A stretch of DNA of 64,000 bases from positions 62,001 to 126,000 of the forward strand of contig NZ_JASHKA010000006.1 in the NCBI RefSeq assembly GCF_030732845.1, in the 5' to 3' direction. Position 1 is the first letter of the stretch; every line of letters begins with the position of its first letter. The translations under genes were made by a program, and so were the position numbers. This document shows positions 1 through 8,033 of the stretch, piece after piece. Below the pieces are notes generated by a model. The model was not told the origin of the DNA and searched no databases. It saw only the letters and a list, made by a program, of their open reading frames with translations. The DNA comes from Roseibium sp. MMSF_3544. GTDB lineage: Bacteria > Pseudomonadota > Alphaproteobacteria > Rhizobiales > Stappiaceae.

Positions 1-314
1 GTCTGGCGGCGCCGCGATTGTTTTCTTCGAACGCCCTGGGCGCGAGTGTTGCCATTGCGCAGGCCGGCTTGGCGATCTGCACCACGCCGAAGGTCTATGC
101 GCAGCAGTTCATTTCGGCGGGCAACATGGTAGAGCTGGATACTCCAGTGATGCTGAATCCTCTTTCATTCACAGCATCTTATCGCACGGAGCCCGGCAAT
201 GATCTGGCGCGTGAGGCTGCGGAGATTGCAGCGGGCGTTGCAAAAGAATGGGTCAAAGCGCAATCGGAAAATTCGATGGCCATAAACAAAAAACGACAAT
301 TGGATTCGATCTAA
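1..314 (+). CDS. LysR-family regulator, C-terminal fragment
   Basis: The reading frame is already open at base 3 and stops at 312-314, so only about 103 residues of the C-terminus lie in the window. They resemble the last part of a LysR substrate-binding domain: a segment of the type AQAGLGIxxxP followed by a YRxxxGNDLAREAAE-like end helix. The helix-turn-helix lies upstream of the window. The gene runs in the same direction as the TRAP operon and ends about 45 bases before dctP, so it is probably that operon's regulator and may be co-transcribed with it. Family assignment is fairly secure; the regulated genes are inferred from position. Confidence 0.7.
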   Translation, partial: LAAPRLFSSNALGASVAIAQAGLAICTTPKVYAQQFISAGNMVELDTPVMLNPLSFTASYRTEPGNDLAREAAEIAAGVAKEWVKAQSENSMAINKKRQLDSI

Positions 315-359
315 TTCGCTCGCTTAACCTGAAGGCGTATCTTTCAGGGAGTGTATAAG

Positions 360-1400
360 ATGAAGCTGCCAATCTTGTCCGCATGTGCTCTTGCAATCTC
401 GTCTGTGTCTGTTGTTGCGCAAGATCTTCCCAAAACCAAGCTGAACGTTGTCGGGTCGTGGGGAATGGTGTCGATGTACACCGATTTCACCCAACCATTT
501 TTTACTTCCAAGCTGCCCGAAGCTTCGGGAGGAGCGATTACCTCGGAGATCCGGCCCTTTAACGAACTCGGAATGAATGGGTCGGAGATCATGCGCCTAA
601 TCCAGGATGGTGCGCTTCAATTTGCCGAAACCCCCATGGGCTATCTGATCGGTGACAACGCGCTGAACGGAGGAAATGATCTGCCAGGTTTGGCACCCGA
701 CATCGAGACCGCACGGGCGATCTCCGATGCTTGGCAACCAGTCATGGCGGAAGAGTATCGCAAGGCTTACGGAGCGGAACTGCTCGGCGTTTATCCTTAT
801 TCTGCGCAGGTGGTTTATTGCCGCGATGCCATGACGGGACTGTCCGATCTAGAAGGGCGCAAAATTCGCGCCTCCGGGTCAGCAATTGGTGACTTCGTCG
901 AAGCCCTTGGTGCAACGGCCGTGTCCATGAGTTTCGGTGAAGTTGTGCAGGGACTTCAGACCGGCGTGATCGATTGTGCGATAACCGGCTCCATGTCGGG
1001 GTTTAACGCCCGTTGGAGCGAGGTTGCCACCCATATCTACGAACTTCCGATTGCCTGGTCGCCGGTCGTGCTGGTCGCCAACGGGGACGTTTGGGATGGT
1101 TTGGACGCACAGGTGCAAGAGTTCCTGATTGACCAGATCGCCGCATTTCAGGACGAAGTCTGGAACGGTGCGGGCAGCGAAACGGTTGAGGGTTTTGCAT
1201 GTAACGCGGGCGAGCCAGCCTGCACGCGGGATAACCCCGGGTCGATGACGCGCGTGCCGGTGTCCGACGAAGACATCGCGCTGCGCGACAAGATACTTCG
1301 GGACGTCGTGCTGGCGAATTGGGGAGAACAATGCGGCACGGAATGCGTCTCCACCTGGAACTCAACCGTGGGCAAGGTCGTCGGCGTCGAAATCAAGTGA
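360..1400 (+). CDS. dctP: TRAP transporter solute-binding protein (DctP type)
   Basis: Periplasmic binding protein that captures a small carboxylate-like solute for the TRAP permease encoded next. It has an N-terminal signal peptide of about 20 residues ending near VVA-Q, and the TRAP DctP core, including the segment GRKIRASG and the later GEVVQGLQTGVIDCAITG, which match the ligand-binding region of the family. About 346 residues, normal length. I chose ATG 360 over the in-frame GTG 351 because the AGGGAG ribosome site at 346-351 overlaps the GTG but lies 8 bases from the ATG. The ligand is unknown; the operon's enzymes point to an amino or hydroxy acid. Confidence 0.92.
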   Translation: MKLPILSACALAISSVSVVAQDLPKTKLNVVGSWGMVSMYTDFTQPFFTSKLPEASGGAITSEIRPFNELGMNGSEIMRLIQDGALQFAETPMGYLIGDNALNGGNDLPGLAPDIETARAISDAWQPVMAEEYRKAYGAELLGVYPYSAQVVYCRDAMTGLSDLEGRKIRASGSAIGDFVEALGATAVSMSFGEVVQGLQTGVIDCAITGSMSGFNARWSEVATHIYELPIAWSPVVLVANGDVWDGLDAQVQEFLIDQIAAFQDEVWNGAGSETVEGFACNAGEPACTRDNPGSMTRVPVSDEDIALRDKILRDVVLANWGEQCGTECVSTWNSTVGKVVGVEIK

Positions 1401-1421
1401 TTGCGTAAACGATAAACTGTC

Positions 1422-1448
1422 CTGCGCGCGTTTTCCGGATGCGCGCAG
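1422..1448 (+). other. intercistronic hairpin between dctP and dctQ
   Basis: Perfect 8-bp stem CTGCGCGC / GCGCGCAG with an 11-base loop, in the 82-base gap between the binding-protein and small-permease genes. It is not followed by a long T run. Such hairpins after binding-protein genes commonly stabilise the upstream mRNA or partly terminate transcription, giving more binding protein than permease. The stem is directly visible; the role is inferred. Confidence 0.55.
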
Positions 1449-1482
1449 TGCGCCCAGTGCTCACTCTGAAAATGGCAATCCG

Positions 1483-2052
1483 ATGTATCTTTTTGCAGAT
1501 CGTATTGCGACGTGGATGGCTCGTTTGTGCGGCTTTGCGCTCTTGGCCGCCGTTGCAGTGATCACGACAGAGGTTTTGGCACGCAAATTTGTCGGCATTA
1601 GCGTCGTCGGCGTGGATGAGCTTGGCGGCTATGTCTTGGCCGTCACCGTAACCTGGGGCTGTTCGCTCGCTATCATCCGGCGCGCCCACGTTCGCATCGA
1701 CATTCTGCAGTCTCGCTTACCCAACAAATTGCAAGCAGTGCTGGATTCGCTCGCGCTTGTTTCGATGTTCTTGTTCGCTGTGTTTTTGGCGTGGTTCGCG
1801 ACCGGACTTCTGCAGGACTCCTGGCAGACAGGAGCTGTTTCGAACAGCCAAATGCGGATTCCACGATGGATCCCTCATGGATTGTGGGCCATCGGCTTTT
1901 GGGTCTTCGGCGCAGTCACCTTGTTGCTGATTGTCGAGCATGCCCGGGCGGTTTTGCGTCAAAACTGGGTGCTTGCTCACGAAATCGCGGGTGTGCGGGG
2001 CGCCGAAGAAGAAGCTGGAGACGAAACACGAGACGCGCAGGAAAGGGCATAA
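1483..2052 (+). CDS. dctQ: TRAP transporter small permease (DctQ type)
   Basis: Small integral-membrane subunit of the TRAP transporter, 189 residues, with four predicted membrane helices (about residues 10-30, 45-65, 85-105 and 130-150). It contains the family's conserved region around EVLARKF and VDELGGYVLA, then a RRAHVRID segment. The charged tail after residue 165 is soluble. It lies 82 bases after dctP and ends 3 bases before dctM, the usual order. Family assignment is strong; substrate is unknown. Confidence 0.9.
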   Translation: MYLFADRIATWMARLCGFALLAAVAVITTEVLARKFVGISVVGVDELGGYVLAVTVTWGCSLAIIRRAHVRIDILQSRLPNKLQAVLDSLALVSMFLFAVFLAWFATGLLQDSWQTGAVSNSQMRIPRWIPHGLWAIGFWVFGAVTLLLIVEHARAVLRQNWVLAHEIAGVRGAEEEAGDETRDAQERA

Positions 2053-2055
2053 GTC

Positions 2056-3342
2056 ATGTTGCTGACGGCGCTTGTCCTGCTGATTGTTTTGATCGGACTA
2101 AGCTTACCGATTGCAGCAGCACTTGGGGTCATGGCGATAACACTCGATCGGGTGTACGGCTTCCTGCCGCTCTATCTGGCGTCGGGTGAAGTCGCCTGGA
2201 CCGCGTCTTCCGGGTTTCTGCTCATGGCGATCCCGTTGTTTGTGTTGCTTGGCGAGATCATGCTGCGGTCAGGCGTTGCAGATGCCATGTATGACGCGCT
2301 TGCAAAATGGCTCGGTTGGCTGCCGGGCGGGGTTATGCATGCCAATGTTGGTGCTTGCGCGCTCTTTTCAGCGACTTCCGGTTCTTCCGTTGCAACGGCA
2401 GCGACCATTGGCACGGTGGCGGTGCCACAAATCGATCGCCACGGATATGGGCCGCAACTCTTTCTGGGGACCCTGGCGGCCGGCGGCACGCTGGGGATCC
2501 TTATTCCGCCATCTGTAAATCTGATCATTTATGGCATCCTGACCAACACTTCCGTTCCTCAGCTTTATCTCGCCGGGATTATCCCGGGATTGATGTTGGC
2601 GGGCTTGTTCATGCTGATGATCATCACGATTGTCCTCCTGAGGCCGAAAACGGCCGGTCATAGAGTGCATTACACCTTGGCGGAGCGGTTCTCCGGGACG
2701 CTGGGGGTGCTGCCTCCGATTTTTGTTTTCACCGTCGTGATCGGTTCGATTTATGCAGGGTTTGCGACCCCGACCGAGGCTGCGGCCCTTGGTGTTGTTG
2801 CCGCATTGATCATTGCGGCGAGCCGTGGACGGCTAAACTGGAAGATGCTGAATGAAGCGCTTGAAGGTACCGTCGTTACAACGGCCATGATCGTTCTCAT
2901 CATCATCGCGGCCTATATTTTGAATATGATCCTTTCGGGGATCGGCCTTACCAGACAACTCAATGAATTCGTCACGGCGCTCGGTCTCACACCGATGCAA
3001 ATGCTGCTGGTGGTCGTAATATTCTACATTGTCCTTGGCTGCTTCATGGAAACGTTGTCGATGATGATAACGACGATCCCGATCATAGCTCCACTGATGT
3101 TTAGCCTCGGTTTTGATCCTGTCTGGTACGGAATCGTCATGATGATCCTCATAGAGACGGCTTTGATCACGCCACCAATCGGGCTGAATTTGTATGTGGT
3201 TCAAGGCGTCCGCGGTCGAGGCGCTATGACCGACGTCATGGTGGGTGCTCTTCCATTCGTCGGCGCCATGGCGATTATGGTGGTTCTCCTCTCGGTGTTT
3301 CCAGGGCTCGCCACATGGTTACCGGCGTTGTTACTTCGATAA
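2056..3342 (+). CDS. dctM: TRAP transporter large permease (DctM type)
   Basis: Large permease subunit, 428 residues, the normal length for DctM. It has about 12 hydrophobic segments and family motifs such as SATSGSSVATAATIG, the GGTLGILIPPS segment and a second GFATPTEAAALG segment. It moves the solute delivered by the binding protein using the Na+ gradient (family knowledge). It starts 3 bases after dctQ and is followed 22 bases later by the first enzyme gene, so transport and catabolism appear to be co-transcribed. Confidence 0.94.
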   Translation: MLLTALVLLIVLIGLSLPIAAALGVMAITLDRVYGFLPLYLASGEVAWTASSGFLLMAIPLFVLLGEIMLRSGVADAMYDALAKWLGWLPGGVMHANVGACALFSATSGSSVATAATIGTVAVPQIDRHGYGPQLFLGTLAAGGTLGILIPPSVNLIIYGILTNTSVPQLYLAGIIPGLMLAGLFMLMIITIVLLRPKTAGHRVHYTLAERFSGTLGVLPPIFVFTVVIGSIYAGFATPTEAAALGVVAALIIAASRGRLNWKMLNEALEGTVVTTAMIVLIIIAAYILNMILSGIGLTRQLNEFVTALGLTPMQMLLVVVIFYIVLGCFMETLSMMITTIPIIAPLMFSLGFDPVWYGIVMMILIETALITPPIGLNLYVVQGVRGRGAMTDVMVGALPFVGAMAIMVVLLSVFPGLATWLPALLLR

Positions 3343-3364
3343 GAGTTTGTCTAGAGGAAAAGCG

Positions 3365-4252
3365 ATGAAAATAGCCTTCGTCGGACTGGGTACTATGGGT
3401 CGACCGATGGCACGGACGTTACGTGCAGCCGACCACGACGTGCTTGGCATGGATATCAGTTCGGAAATGCGTCAGCGCTTCGAAGGCGCGATTGCTCCAG
3501 ATGCTTCTGCTCTGCATGATGTGCAGGTGATCATGACAATGCTGCCCGAGGCGGAGCATGTCTCTGACGTTTATCGGCAAACGGTGTTGCACGGCGCATC
3601 TGCCGGTGCCTTGTTGATCGATTGCTCGACAATTGATGTCGAGGTCGCCAGGACGCTGAACAATCTCGCATTGGAAAAGGGATTTGCGCAGATCGATGCG
3701 CCGGTCTCCGGCGGACCGGAAGCAGCCGGGTCGGGTGGGTTGAGTTTCATGGTCGGCGGCGATGCGGACCACGTCGCAAGGGCCCGTCCCCTGCTGGAAA
3801 ACCTCGGCAAGAAGATTACGCATTTTGGAGCCGCCGGGTCCGGTCAGGCGGCAAAGGCCTGCCACAACATGATTTGCGGCATCACCGCGATGGCCGTTTT
3901 CGAAGGTTTCGCACTGGCAGACGCCCTCAAGCTTGATGCCACGCAGTTTTACGAGTTGTGCGCGGGCGCAGCCGCGCAAAGCTGGACCCTTGAAAACCGG
4001 TGCCCAATCCCCGGCGTGGTTCCCGCTGCACCTTCCTCGAACGGGTACGCACCGGGTTTTGCCGCGCGCCTCATGGCCAAGGATCTCCGGCTTGCCCAGG
4101 CTGCCGCGGAGATGAGCGGGCAAGTCACGCCGTTCGGCGCGGAAGCAGCGCGTGCCTTCACGCGTTTTTCCGAAGCGACCGGAGGGGATCTCGACTTCTC
4201 TTCCTATTTCACCGCGCTGAAACAGCAGACAAAAACGACAGGGACCGACTGA
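3365..4252 (+). CDS. 3-hydroxyisobutyrate-dehydrogenase-family oxidoreductase
   Basis: NAD(P)-dependent beta-hydroxyacid dehydrogenase of 295 residues. The N-terminal Rossmann motif GLGTMGRPMA is at about residues 7-16, the substrate segment DAPVSGGPEAA is near residue 118, and the catalytic lysine lies in GQAAKACHNM near residue 170. This is the complete pattern of the HIBADH / tartronate-semialdehyde-reductase family. ATG 3365 has GAGGAAA just upstream; an in-frame extension back to 3245 overlaps dctM and is rejected. The preceding TRAP genes and following aldehyde dehydrogenase suggest it oxidises a 3-hydroxy acid to a semialdehyde for the next enzyme. The exact substrate cannot be read from the sequence. 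Confidence 0.85.
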   Translation: MKIAFVGLGTMGRPMARTLRAADHDVLGMDISSEMRQRFEGAIAPDASALHDVQVIMTMLPEAEHVSDVYRQTVLHGASAGALLIDCSTIDVEVARTLNNLALEKGFAQIDAPVSGGPEAAGSGGLSFMVGGDADHVARARPLLENLGKKITHFGAAGSGQAAKACHNMICGITAMAVFEGFALADALKLDATQFYELCAGAAAQSWTLENRCPIPGVVPAAPSSNGYAPGFAARLMAKDLRLAQAAAEMSGQVTPFGAEAARAFTRFSEATGGDLDFSSYFTALKQQTKTTGTD

Positions 4253-4254
4253 CC

Positions 4255-5742
4255 ATGGCGCTGCTTGACTACAAACTGCCCGATGCGGGCCTTGCCGGTA
4301 GCTATATCGACGGCGCCTGGCACTGGCCGGCAGACGGGCGCAAGCTCACCATCGAGAACCCCTCACGGCGGGAGCCGATCTGCGATGTTGGACGCGGGAC
4401 TTCGGTTGAGATCGATCTTGCCGTTCAGGCCGCCCGCAAGGCTCTGCCGGGCTGGCGGGCGCTTGCTGCGAGCGAGCGCGGCAAGTTGCTTGCAGAACTC
4501 GGGCGCCGGCTTGAAGAAAATGCGGAAGAAGTCGCCCGGGTCCTTGCTGCGGAAAGCGGCAACGCTATCAAGACCCAATCGCGCGGAGAAGCGATGGGTG
4601 CCGCCGGCGTCCTGAAATACTACGGCGGGGTTGCAGTCGAGCAAAAAGGCGAGACGCTGCCGCTCGGACCGGGGATTTTCAGCTATTCCACCCGCGAACC
4701 GCATGGTGTCGTCGGCTCGATCATTCCCTGGAACTCGCCACTGCAGCTCGGATCCGTCAAAATTTCCATGGCACTTGCGACGGGCAACTGCCTTGTGCTG
4801 AAACCCGCCGAAGATGCACCGCTGGCCATATTGAAACTCGCCGAGCTTGCCGACGGTCTGTTCCCGCCGGGCGTCTTCAATGTTGTTACAGGTCTTGGCG
4901 AGGAAGCGGGCGCTGCCCTGGCGTCGCATCCGGATATCGATAAGGTGTCGTTCACCGGATCGTCTGAAGTCGGCAGGCTGATCGGCCATGCGACGGCCGA
5001 CCGTATCGCCAAACTTACGCTCGAGCTTGGCGGCAAGTCACCGACAATTGTCTTTCCCGATGCGGTCGAGGAGGGACGTCTCGATGCGACTGCCCAGCAG
5101 GTTGCCAATGCCATGCGGTTTGCGCGCCAGGGCCAGAGCTGTACCGCCGGATCCCGATTGTTCGTGCACAAGGACATCTGGAACCTTCTGATCCCGAGGG
5201 TCGCGGAAAAGTCGGCAGCGTTGAAGGTTGGCGACGCGCTCGACCCGGATGTCGACATGGGGGCTGTTGTCAATTCGGAGCGCTACGGCGAGATCAGGGC
5301 CTATGTCGCCGAGGCGGCAGAGCAGGGGGCAGAATTTCTGATCGGCAAGATCCCCGAAGAAGACCCGGCCGGTTTCAATCCGGTTCCGACAATCATTGCC
5401 GGTGTCGACAACACCTGGCGGATTGCCCGTGAAGAAGTGTTCGGGCCGGTTATGGTCGCCATTCCTTTTGAAAGCGAAGCCGAAGTGATCGAGATGGCGA
5501 ACGACACGCATTACGGGCTGGCTGCCTTCCTTTTTACTCATGATTTCAGTCGAATTACCCGTCTGACACGGGCGATTGATGCAGGCTGGATCCAGGTCAA
5601 TCAGGGGGGTGGCCAGATCCCGGGCATGTCCTATGGCGGTACCAAGCAGTCCGGCACTGGCAGCGAATACTCCATCGAAGGCGCGTTGGAGGCCTATACC
5701 TATCGCAAGTGCGTCACGGTCAATGTGGAGCCTGGTGCATGA
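4255..5742 (+). CDS. NAD(P)-dependent aldehyde dehydrogenase
   Basis: Aldehyde dehydrogenase superfamily, 495 residues. Visible are the IIPWNSPL cofactor/active-site segment near residue 160, FTGSSEVG, the general base glutamate in LELGGKSP, and the catalytic cysteine in GQSCTAGS near residue 297. It begins 2 bases after the previous stop, and its own stop overlaps the ATG of the next gene. An upstream in-frame extension to 4000 lies wholly inside the previous gene and was rejected. It probably oxidises an aldehyde or semialdehyde made by the neighbouring dehydrogenase or by the PLP enzymes that follow; the specific substrate is not evident. Confidence 0.88.
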   Translation: MALLDYKLPDAGLAGSYIDGAWHWPADGRKLTIENPSRREPICDVGRGTSVEIDLAVQAARKALPGWRALAASERGKLLAELGRRLEENAEEVARVLAAESGNAIKTQSRGEAMGAAGVLKYYGGVAVEQKGETLPLGPGIFSYSTREPHGVVGSIIPWNSPLQLGSVKISMALATGNCLVLKPAEDAPLAILKLAELADGLFPPGVFNVVTGLGEEAGAALASHPDIDKVSFTGSSEVGRLIGHATADRIAKLTLELGGKSPTIVFPDAVEEGRLDATAQQVANAMRFARQGQSCTAGSRLFVHKDIWNLLIPRVAEKSAALKVGDALDPDVDMGAVVNSERYGEIRAYVAEAAEQGAEFLIGKIPEEDPAGFNPVPTIIAGVDNTWRIAREEVFGPVMVAIPFESEAEVIEMANDTHYGLAAFLFTHDFSRITRLTRAIDAGWIQVNQGGGQIPGMSYGGTKQSGTGSEYSIEGALEAYTYRKCVTVNVEPGA

Positions 5743-7001
5743 TGTCCGACCGGTTTGGCAACGCACTCGACCCCGGGGTCGGCTACGCAAGAGGCGAGCT
5801 GCTGAGGTCATCTGCCGATGAGGTGCGGCGCCTGAGGCATGCCGGCACGCTTGCTGCGGACTTCGTTGCCCGCAACGGCATGGAGCGTATTGGTATTTTC
5901 ACGGGCAATCTGCGGCACTATCCGGTCAGCCAGGAGGACATGCAGGAGCTGTGCGAGGAATGGATCGGGCCAGGGCTCTTTGGCGAAGACCTCAGACAAG
6001 CTGCGATCAAGCATCTCGGTGGTCTCGGACATGAACAGGCGACTGTGGTGAACCGGACCAGCGCGGGCATTGTCGCTGCTGTTCTGGCGTTGTCTGACGG
6101 ACGGCCAGTCGTCTCGCTCGTCCCTTCCGGAGACCGGTCTCACGCGTCGGTTGGCCGGGGCGCCCGGCTTGCCGGTGTTCCGGTCATCGAAGTTTACGAG
6201 ATCCCGGAACTCAAGACGGCGCTGGAAGCCCACAAACCGTCCCTGACGATTGTCACAACGGTTACGTCTGAACTCTCGATGCTGCCGGACAGCGTAACGC
6301 AACAGGCCGTGCAGCTGGCGAAGGCCGCCAATTCTCGCGTGCTGATGGACGAGGCCTATGGCGCGCGCTTCAGACCGGTCCTCCATGACGGGGCACCATC
6401 TCTCTCCTTCGGTGCTGATCTCGTCATCACCAACACCGACAAGGCAGGCTTGCCGGGTCCCAGGGCCGGTGTCCTTTGCGGAGAGGCCGATGCACTTGTC
6501 TCTGTTGCCGCAAAGGCCTCGGAGCTTGGCATGGAAGCCCGGGCACCCGTGGCCGTTGGAGCGATGCGTTCCCTGATGGCCTTCACACCGGACCTTCTGA
6601 TCGAAGAAGTGAAAGACGGGCAAGTCCTCGCGGACGCACTTGAGGCTGTTTTCGGTGCCGACGCGGTCGCACGCTCGCCGCTCGGGCCGAAAATCAGCGA
6701 AGAAGACGCCCATGCCCATGTCCTGAAGATTGCCGGCACCGAACATTCGACCCGCGTTCCCGCCGAGACCACCGCAGCGATTGGCATGCTCATGTTGCAG
6801 TCACTTGGCATCGTCACGGTCAACACGCATGGTCAACCTGGAGGGCGCGTGTCCCTCCGGCTCAAACCGACTGCCGGCGCGCTGAAACGTGTCGGTGGTG
6901 CCTCGGCGCTGGCAGATTGCCTTAAGGCTGCCATGACCGAAACAGCCGGTCACCTGGAGGACGCTGACTGGTTTTCAGAGTTGTTGTTTGGAGACGTATG
7001 A
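5739..7001 (+). CDS. SelA/DgaE-like PLP-dependent enzyme
   Basis: Fold type I PLP enzyme of 420 residues, closest in look to the selenocysteine synthase / D-glucosaminate-6-phosphate ammonia-lyase (SelA/DgaE) group. The cofactor aspartate is in LMDEAYGAR (about D204), and the likely Schiff-base lysine is K235 in NTDKAGLPGPRAG, matching the SelA pattern of a lysine followed by a GPxAG loop. ATG 5739 overlaps the stop of the aldehyde dehydrogenase and has GGAG 8 bases upstream. It runs directly into the DUF4392 gene. Possible reactions are beta-elimination, deamination or racemisation of an unusual amino acid. Family placement is moderately sure; the reaction is unknown. Confidence 0.65.
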   Translation: MMSDRFGNALDPGVGYARGELLRSSADEVRRLRHAGTLAADFVARNGMERIGIFTGNLRHYPVSQEDMQELCEEWIGPGLFGEDLRQAAIKHLGGLGHEQATVVNRTSAGIVAAVLALSDGRPVVSLVPSGDRSHASVGRGARLAGVPVIEVYEIPELKTALEAHKPSLTIVTTVTSELSMLPDSVTQQAVQLAKAANSRVLMDEAYGARFRPVLHDGAPSLSFGADLVITNTDKAGLPGPRAGVLCGEADALVSVAAKASELGMEARAPVAVGAMRSLMAFTPDLLIEEVKDGQVLADALEAVFGADAVARSPLGPKISEEDAHAHVLKIAGTEHSTRVPAETTAAIGMLMLQSLGIVTVNTHGQPGGRVSLRLKPTAGALKRVGGASALADCLKAAMTETAGHLEDADWFSELLFGDV

Positions 7002-8015
7002 ATGCCGGAAGACGGACACACTGCGCGGCTGGATGCCCGGCTCGACCAGCTCGTCAACATTGATATGGGCGAGCGTGGCGTCGAACATCTGTTCGCTGCC
7101 GCCCGTGAGCTTCAGGGCGGTTCGCTGATCGGGGCGGCGGCAGACCAATTGATGGCTGTGCCTGAGGGTGGAACGGTTGTGATGACGACGGGCTCGGTGT
7201 CCCGGGCCTGGATAACGCCTCATCTTGGCGAAAATGATGGCCCCTCCGGCGCCGCTGCTGTTGCCCGTGCGCTTGTGCTTGGGCGCAATGCCACTGTTGT
7301 CATGCTCTGCGAAGAAACACTTCTGGCAGCGATCCGCAATGTCATGCAGGCAGCGGGATTGTTTCCGGTAACACTCGAGCAGGCGGCCATCGCACGAGCG
7401 GACAAGAGCCTTGCAACCATCGTGATGCAATCCTATCCGACCGACGACGAAGCCGGGAAGGCGCAGGCCGCACCACTTCTCGACGAACTGAAGCCAGACC
7501 TTATGTTTTCAACCGAGCGCGTTGGGCGAAACGCGTTCGGCATCTACCATTCCATGCGCGGTATCGATTACGGCATGGGTCGAGCGCGTGTGGACTTTCT
7601 GTTTGACGAAGCACTGGAACGCAGCATTCCGGTGGTGGCCGTTGGAGACGGCGGCAATGAAATCGGCATGGGGAAGGTTGCCGAACATGTCCGCCAGCAC
7701 GTGCCTTACGGTGATCGCTGCCAATGCGGCTGCGGCGGCGGTATCGGGGCGGTCACGGGCTGCGATGTCCTCGTCACCGGAGCATGTTCGAACTGGGCGT
7801 GCACAGCGATCTGCGCCGCCATGGCGGTGCGCGCGGGCAGTTCCGCCCTGCTGCACACCCCGGAACGTGAAGCGCTGCTGCTCGACACCATGGTTGCCAA
7901 CGGTCTGATCAACTCCACCCACGGAATCGTCGACGACAGTGTTGACGGTTTCCCCAGACAAAGTCATATCGGCATCGCGGAGCTGTGCCGCGCCATCGTC
8001 AGCAAGGCTCTTTAG
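7002..8015 (+). CDS. DUF4392 protein, D-glutamate-cyclase-like
   Basis: Resembles the DUF4392 domain that forms the C-terminal half of mammalian mitochondrial D-glutamate cyclase (DGLUCY), which converts D-glutamate to 5-oxo-D-proline. The hallmark GDGGNEIGMG is at about residues 215-224, preceded by ERVGRN, followed by a cysteine pair in RCQCGCGG and by CSNWACTAI. 337 residues, a stand-alone single-domain version. It starts immediately after the previous TGA, so the two are tightly coupled. Family identity is good; substrate could be D-glutamate or a related D-amino acid. A 5-oxoprolinase-type operon lies 15-20 kb away. Confidence 0.75.
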   Translation: MPEDGHTARLDARLDQLVNIDMGERGVEHLFAAARELQGGSLIGAAADQLMAVPEGGTVVMTTGSVSRAWITPHLGENDGPSGAAAVARALVLGRNATVVMLCEETLLAAIRNVMQAAGLFPVTLEQAAIARADKSLATIVMQSYPTDDEAGKAQAAPLLDELKPDLMFSTERVGRNAFGIYHSMRGIDYGMGRARVDFLFDEALERSIPVVAVGDGGNEIGMGKVAEHVRQHVPYGDRCQCGCGGGIGAVTGCDVLVTGACSNWACTAICAAMAVRAGSSALLHTPEREALLLDTMVANGLINSTHGIVDDSVDGFPRQSHIGIAELCRAIVSKAL

Positions 8016-8033
8016 GATCTTCAGGACTTTAAA

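Noticed and set aside
5808..6746. Open frame of 312 codons on the minus strand
   Set aside because: It lies wholly opposite the SelA/DgaE-like gene, whose motifs are clear; the antisense translation is rich in arginine, histidine and cysteine with no domain.
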